Assembly: GCF_029626265.1 (NCBI RefSeq)
Contig: NZ_JARUBN010000001.1
Location: 3,162,001-3,226,000 of the forward strand
DNA from: Micromonospora sp. WMMD1102
GTDB taxonomy: Bacteria; Actinomycetota; Actinomycetes; Mycobacteriales; Micromonosporaceae
Direction: 5' to 3'
Length of the DNA stretch: 64,000 nt
This document shows positions 59,315-64,000 of the stretch, one piece after another. The notes beneath the pieces were generated by a model that did no database searches, was not told the origin of the DNA, and saw nothing but the letters and a program-made list of their open reading frames with translations. A program made the translations under genes and the position numbers. The number at the start of each line of letters is the position of its first letter. Position 1 is the first letter of the stretch.

Positions 59315-61728
59315 CTAGCCTTCCCGGTGCACCGTCACCGTTCCGGCGGCGCCGTCGACGGTGATCACCTGACCGGTCCTGATCGTATCGGTGGCGCCGG
59401 GGACGCAGATGACGGCGGGGATGCCGTACTCGCGGGCCACCGTCGGGCCGTGCGCCATCGGTGCCCCGGTCTCGGTCACCAGCCCTCCGGCGGTCAGGAA
59501 CAGCGGCTCCAGCCGGGGTCGGTGGTCGGGGCGACCAGGATCTCGCCCGGCTCGACCCGTGCGGTCGCCGGGTCGAGCACCACCCGGGCCGGGCCGGTCA
59601 CGGTGCCCGCCGCCGCACCCACCCCGCGCAGCGCGTCGGCCGCGGTCGCGGCGGTCGGGGCGAGCGCCGCCTCCACGTCGGTGCCGTCGGAGAGCAGCGC
59701 GACCGGCACGTGCCGGCGGCGCAGCTCCCGCCGGTACGTCTCCCGGCGCCGCGCGACCAGCGCCCGCTGGTCGACCCCGTCCCGTACGGCGGCCCGCGCC
59801 TCGGCCAGGGTCAGGAACATGATGTCGTCGGCGCTGTCGAGCCGCCCGTCGTCGACGAGTTCGGCACCGGCCAGCAGCAGTTGCCGCCGGCTCTCCCGCA
59901 GCGGGTACAGCCCGGCGAACTTGCCCGCCTCGCGCAGCCCGGCCAGCACCCGCGCCCGGCGCAGCAGGAACCCGGCCAGCCGGCCCCGGACGGGCCGGCG
60001 GCGACGGGCCCGGGAGACGAGTTCGGCGAGTGTCGCCTCGGCTTCGGCGGCGGCCCGGGCGAACCGCCGGTCGGGGGCCTGTTCGGGGTCGGCGACCCGC
60101 AGGTAGTTGGCGATCGCGGCGAAGACCGGGGTGGGGTCCTCGGCCCACCGGGGCACCCCGAGGTCGACCTCGGCGGCGGCCCGGTGCCCGTAGCTGTCGA
60201 GGAACGCCGCCAGGCCGATCTCCGGCAGCGTGCCGGCCCGGTACCGTTCGGCGAGTTCGGCCGGCGGTGTCGTGCCGAGCAGTTCGCGGTGCGCGCCGGC
60301 CCGCTCGGCGAGGCGCCACAGCGCCAGGTCCATCTCGATGGTGACGTTGTGCGGCATTCCGCCGAGCACCGTGTTCAGTTCGGCCTGGCTGGCGACGCCT
60401 TTCAGCAGTTCCGCCGGCAGGGCGGCGGTCAGGATGCCGGCGACGACCGGCCAGATGATCCGGTCGTACCGGGTCGACGGGTCCTGGGCCTCGACGAAGT
60501 CCAGCCGCTCGGCGGCAGTACGCAGCTCGGCCGGCCCGGCGGCGGCCCGCTGCCGGAGCTGGTCGATCTCCGCGAAGAGCCGGACCCGGGCCACCTCGGG
60601 GCGGGCCAGCGCGGCGACGATCCCGGCGACGGCGCGCGGCGCGGTGCGCAGCGCCGGGCCGAACCCTCCGGAGCGGGACCGGCGGCCGGGCACGGGTGCG
60701 AACCGCGGATCGGTCAGGATGTGCGTGACGACCGCCTGGGCACGCGGGCCGAAGTCCACCGCCATCAGTTTCACCAGCCGCTTACGGGTCGCCGGGTCGC
60801 GGACCAGGTCGGTCAGGTCGGCGTAGAGGCGGCCGCCGATGTCGACCAGTTCGGCGCGGATGCCGAACGAGCCGAGGATGCCGGCCAGGATCACCCGCAG
60901 CGCGGACATCCCCATCGGGGTGACCGGGCGGAGCATCCCCTGCACGTGCCCGAACTCCAGGTAGATCCGGGGCTGTGGCCGGTCGGTCGGCGGTGGCAGC
61001 GGGAAGAGCGTGGTGATCGGCCGGGACTGGAGCAGCCAGAGTGTGCCGTCGCCGTCGAACGCCCACTCGATGTCCTGCGGGGTGCCGAAATGGGCCGCGA
61101 TCCGCTCGCCGGCCCGGTGCAGTTCGGCGAGCTGGGCCGGGGTGAGACAGCCCCGGTCGTCGTACCCGCTGCCGTCGAGGACGTAGTGGTCAGCGTCGGC
61201 GGTGCCGTCGACCACGCCGGTGCCGGGCCCGGGTGCGGCGTCGACCACCATCTCGGTGCGGCGGCCGGTGACCGGGTTGGCGGTGAACAACACTCCGGCG
61301 ACGGCGGCGTCGACCATGCGTTGCACCACCACCGCCATCCGGACGGTCTCCTGGTCGACGTCGTTGGCTTTCCGGTACGCGACGGCCCGCTCGCCGTGCA
61401 GCGAGTTCCAGCACTTGCCGATGGCGTCGTGCAGCGCGTCGACGCCGGTGACGTCGAGCAGGGTCGCCTGCATTCCGGCGAAGCTCGCGAACGGCAGGTC
61501 CTCGGCGGTGGCGCTGGACCGCACCGCGACCGCTCCACCGCCGAGCGCCGCGTACGCCTCGGCCACCTCGCGCTCGGGGATCACACCCCGCTCGTAGGCG
61601 GTGGTGGTCAGGCAGAAGCCGTCCGGCACCCGCTCGCCGCTCCTGATCAGCTCGCCGAGCCCGGCCGCCTTGCCGCCGACCAGTTCCGTCCGGCCGGCGG
61701 CGGTCTCCGCCAGCGTGATCACGTTCAC
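59315..61728 (-). pseudogene. Rifampin phosphotransferase/PEP synthase-like enzyme with C-terminal frameshift
   Basis: From GTG 61728 (GGAGGGGAG upstream) the frame encodes an ATP-grasp half (LVGGKAAGLGELIRSGERVP; VAVRSSATAEDLPFASFAGM; FTANPVTGRRTEMVVDAAPG; QDIEWAFDGDGTLWLLQSRP). A long substrate-binding middle follows, up to LVAPTTDPGW near 59512. One base appears to be missing there. The swivelling phospho-His domain (TAGGLVTETGAPMAHGPTVA then REYGIPAVICVPGATD), including the catalytic His, is in another frame to the stop at 59315. As read, the enzyme would lack its phosphocarrier His. A sequencing error is possible. The intact length would be about 804 aa. Confidence 0.82.
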
Positions 61729-61751
61729 CCGAGGACTCCCCTCCACCTTTT

Positions 61752-61809
61752 CAATACGACTGCAATGTAACCGAAGTGGGGACCCCACGTCAATACGACT
61801 GCAATGTAA
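61752..61809 (+). promoter_or_regulatory. Duplicated operator between the TetR and PEP-synthase-like genes
   Basis: CAATACGACTGCAATGTAA occurs twice in direct orientation (61752-61770 and 61791-61809) around a perfect dyad GTGGGG-A-CCCCAC (61776-61788). It sits in the 90-bp divergent promoter, so it is the likely TetR binding region controlling both genes. Confidence 0.75.
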
Positions 61810-61818
61810 AGTGGCCGG

Positions 61819-62583
61819 GTGCCCAGGAGAGCCGACCACGCCGCCCGCCGCCGGCAGCTCGCCGACGCCCTGATGCGGCTCGCCGCCAGCCAGGGCCTGG
61901 AGGCGGTCAGCCTCCGGCACGTGGCGGCTGAGGCCGGGGTCTCCACCGGCATGGTGCAGCACTACTTCCGCACCAAGGACGAGATGATGACCTTCGCCCT
62001 CGAGATGGTGATGCGGGACGCGGAGCGGCGGATCACCGCCGAGGCGTCCGCCGCCGGCCGGGCGCTCGGCCCCGCCGAACTCGTCCGGACGCTGATGGTC
62101 CAGATCCTGCCGCTGGACGAGCCCCGCCGACTCGAAGGCCACGTCACGCTCGCCTTCCTCGCCTACGCCGCCGTCAAGCCGGCCATCGCCGAAGGGCTGC
62201 GCGGCAACGCCGGCCAGCTGCGGGCCTTCGTCGCCGACCAGATCCGCGCGGTGCAGGCCGGCAGTGACAGGGCGGCCCGGATCGATCCGGCCCACGCCGC
62301 CACCGCGCTGCTCGCCCTGGTCGACGGACTCGGCATCCACGTCCTCGGTCGGCACTACACCGGTGAGAAGGCGGTCGCCGTCCTCGACGCCCACCTCGGA
62401 CTCCTCTTCGGCGAGCCGGTCCAGGAACTCCCCGGAGCCGTCGTCGGCGCAGATCGTAAGGGTGAGCCGTCGCGGGACCGGCTGGTGCCGCACGGTGTGT
62501 CCGGCGAGCCGCCGCCCCGGTCGCGGCGGACGACGAGCGGGACCGTCCACTCGGACGACGACCGCGCCCCGAGTGAGCCGTAA
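61819..62583 (+). CDS. TetR family transcriptional regulator
   Basis: This 254-aa regulator has an N-terminal TetR HTH (RRRQLADALMRLAASQGLEA; SLRHVAAEAGVSTGMVQHYF, then RTKDEMM) and a BetI-like ligand domain through LLALVDGLGIHVLGRHYTGE. The final about 45 residues are polar and disordered. It is divergent from the PEP-synthase-like gene and flanked by repeated operator sequences, so it probably represses that gene and itself. Confidence 0.92.
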   Translation: MPRRADHAARRRQLADALMRLAASQGLEAVSLRHVAAEAGVSTGMVQHYFRTKDEMMTFALEMVMRDAERRITAEASAAGRALGPAELVRTLMVQILPLDEPRRLEGHVTLAFLAYAAVKPAIAEGLRGNAGQLRAFVADQIRAVQAGSDRAARIDPAHAATALLALVDGLGIHVLGRHYTGEKAVAVLDAHLGLLFGEPVQELPGAVVGADRKGEPSRDRLVPHGVSGEPPPRSRRTTSGTVHSDDDRAPSEP

Positions 62584-62606
62584 CCGCCGGCGTCTACACT
62601 GCCCGC

Positions 62607-63407
62607 GTGGAGCAGACGTCGCCGCACACGGTCCACTCGCTCGCGTCCGACCTGCGCCGACTCGGCCTCACGGCGGGCGACGTCGTCCTGCTGCACTCGT
62701 CGATGCGCAGCCTGGGGTTCGTCGCCGGCGGGCCGCAGGCGGTCGTGCAGGCGTTGCTGGACGTGCTCGGCCCCGACGGGACGCTCGTCGTGCCCACCCA
62801 CACCCCGGACAACAGCGATCCCGCCGGCTGGCGCAACCCGCCGGTCCCGCCCGCCTGGTGGGCGGAGATCCGGGACCGGATGCCGGGCTTCGACCCGGCC
62901 CGTACGCCGAGCCGGTGGATGGGCGTCGTCGCCGAGACGGTGCGCAGCTGGCCCGACGCGGTGCGCAGCAGCCACCCGCAGGTCTCCTGCGCCGCGCTGG
63001 GCCGGCACGCCGACGAGATCGTCGGCTCCCATCCGCTCGACGACCCGCACGGCGAGCGGTCACCGCTCGGTGCGGTCAACCGGCTTGACGGCAGGGTGCT
63101 CCTGCTCGGCTGCGATCACGGCTCGAACACCTCGCTGCACCTGGCCGAGACGCGGCAGGAGGCACCGCCACGCAGTACCGCCGGGGCGTCCGTGCTCGGC
63201 CGGTACGGCGTCCGCCAGTGGCTGACCTGGGACGAGGTGGTCGCGGACGAGACCGACTTCGCGCGGCTCGGCGCGGCGTTCGACGCGACCGGTGCGGTGT
63301 CGGTCGGCCGGGTCGGCGAGGCGACCGGGCGGCTGATGTCGCAGCGGTCCCTGGTGGACTTCGGCACGGCCTGGCTCGCGGCCAACCGCGGCGCCGTACT
63401 GTCGTGA
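62607..63407 (+). CDS. AAC(3)-family aminoglycoside N-acetyltransferase-like protein
   Basis: This 266-aa protein has the antibiotic-acetyltransferase fold: LRRLGLTAGDVVLLHSSMRS, VVQALLDVLGPDGTLVVPTH, a conserved WRNPPVP, HPQVSCAALGRHADEIVGSH and LGCDHGSNTSLHLAE. This is the AAC(3)/YokD class, which acetylates the 3-amino group of aminoglycosides. Whether it confers resistance cannot be told. The start is GTG at 62607, 23 bp after the TetR gene, so they may be co-transcribed. Confidence 0.88.
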   Translation: MEQTSPHTVHSLASDLRRLGLTAGDVVLLHSSMRSLGFVAGGPQAVVQALLDVLGPDGTLVVPTHTPDNSDPAGWRNPPVPPAWWAEIRDRMPGFDPARTPSRWMGVVAETVRSWPDAVRSSHPQVSCAALGRHADEIVGSHPLDDPHGERSPLGAVNRLDGRVLLLGCDHGSNTSLHLAETRQEAPPRSTAGASVLGRYGVRQWLTWDEVVADETDFARLGAAFDATGAVSVGRVGEATGRLMSQRSLVDFGTAWLAANRGAVLS

Positions 63408-63468
63408 CCCCGCCCGGCCGAGCTCGGACACCACTCGGCGGCACCGCCGCCCGGCGCTCCGGCGGACG

Positions 63469-64000
63469 TCAGTCCCGGACGCAGACGTATCCGGCGTAGG
63501 TGGCCGGGTCCCGGCTCGGCGTCGCCTCGACGATCCGGAAACCGGCCCGTTCCAGCATCGGTTCCAGCAGCCAGTTGAAGGTGCTGTACTCGGTGCGGAT
63601 GTGGGTGGCCAGTTCGGCCCGGGTCCAGCCGTCGGCACTCGACCCGGCCGCCCCGGCCAGCCAGGTCTCGAACTGTTGCGCCACCTGCCCCGGCTCGAAG
63701 GTGTAGACGAGGTCGCGCAGCAGCAGCACCCCGCCCGGCCGGAGCAGGTCGGCGACCTGGGTCAACGCGACCGCCTTCCAGAAGTCCGGCAACTGGTGCA
63801 GCGCGTGCCGGCTGTAGACCAGGTCGGCCGGTGGTCCCTGGTGGTGGTAGCCGAGGAACCCGGCCCGGACCACCTCGACGTTGGCCAGGCCGGCGCGCGC
63901 GGCGTCGGCCCGCAGCCGGGCCAGCATCGCCGCCGAGACGTCCACCGCCACCACCCGCCGGCACAGCGGCGCGGCGGCCAGGGTGAGCCGGCCGGTGCCG
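63469..64000 (-). CDS. Class I SAM-dependent methyltransferase (N-terminus beyond the window)
   Basis: The 5' end is cut by the window edge. Visible are the end of motif I (GTGRLTLAAAPL), motif post-I VVAVDVSAAMLARLR, acidic-loop ADLVYSRHALHQLPDFWKAV and LLRPGGVLLLRDLVYTFEPG. The C-terminus is FRIVEATPSRDPATYAGYVC. The acceptor is unknown. Confidence 0.88.
   Translation of the reverse strand, partial: GTGRLTLAAAPLCRRVVAVDVSAAMLARLRADAARAGLANVEVVRAGFLGYHHQGPPADLVYSRHALHQLPDFWKAVALTQVADLLRPGGVLLLRDLVYTFEPGQVAQQFETWLAGAAGSSADGWTRAELATHIRTEYSTFNWLLEPMLERAGFRIVEATPSRDPATYAGYVCVRD

Noticed and set aside
62264..63088. 274-codon plus-strand ORF spanning the TetR and AAC(3) genes
   Set aside because: Out-of-frame shadow of two well-supported genes.

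Overview
The window is very GC-rich, with GTG starts, short or overlapping gene junctions and gene content typical of a filamentous actinomycete. It carries cytochrome bd oxidase, paired dynamin-like GTPases, a LAL-type regulator, two XerC-like recombinases and an HspR-type heat-shock operator. The housekeeping proteins (glyA remnant, gnd, tdk, the DUF6319-like protein) suggest Micromonosporaceae (Micromonospora or Plantactinospora type). That placement is inferred from recognition, not from a search. No rRNA, tRNA or CRISPR array was seen.

Layout. 1-2160: end of an AraC-type regulator, an SDR oxidoreductase and a conserved actinobacterial protein. 2374-10062: a glyA gene reduced to a pseudogene. 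It has two short frameshifting deletions, an IS630-type element inserted at TA (3042-4215), and a 5,047-bp Tn3-family transposon (4572-9618) with perfect 38-bp inverted ends and a TTGAC duplication. That transposon carries a resolvase, a res-like region, a cargo gene, a nested IS4/IS1634-type transposase gene and a 5' piece of its own tnpA. 10200-40860: a largely intact chromosomal backbone. It includes a siderophore-interacting protein, cydAB, an acyltransferase, a LAL regulator, a dynamin-pair operon, gnd, a membrane-anchored Hsp70, a GDPD, two MFS-type transporters, thymidine kinase, an acyl-CoA dehydrogenase, XerC-1, Hsp20, a MarR regulator, a toxin-antitoxin pair, a two-component system, a deaminase and an epoxide hydrolase.

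40950-57550 is a mobile-element and pseudogene zone. It contains a deleted methyltransferase, XerC-2, an HNH protein and another methyltransferase relic. It then contains a 7,272-bp Tn3-family element (43724-50995; GGCTG duplication) whose right arm is a decayed inverted copy of its own left arm. This element carries an intact tnpA, a recombinase stub and a divergent cargo pair: an unknown 217-aa protein and a HEAT-repeat protein cut by an IS3 element. Beyond it lie a frameshifted integrase, an IS256 element, a DUF1062 protein, a ferredoxin with a P450 stub, an ankyrin scrap, a 494-aa SUKH-domain protein with a coupled 40-aa ORF, and a third related transposon end sitting in a different tnpA relic.

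57600-64000 returns to backbone genes: a VOC protein, a WYL regulator stub, an EEP-family protein, a rifampin-phosphotransferase/PEP-synthase-like enzyme with a frameshift before its swivelling His domain, its divergent TetR regulator with duplicated operators, an AAC(3)-type acetyltransferase and a partial methyltransferase.

The most promising novel content is the cargo of the two related Tn3-type ends: the HEAT-repeat pair, and the SUKH protein with its coupled micro-ORF. Next is the two-GTPase dynamin operon with its acidic low-complexity partner.
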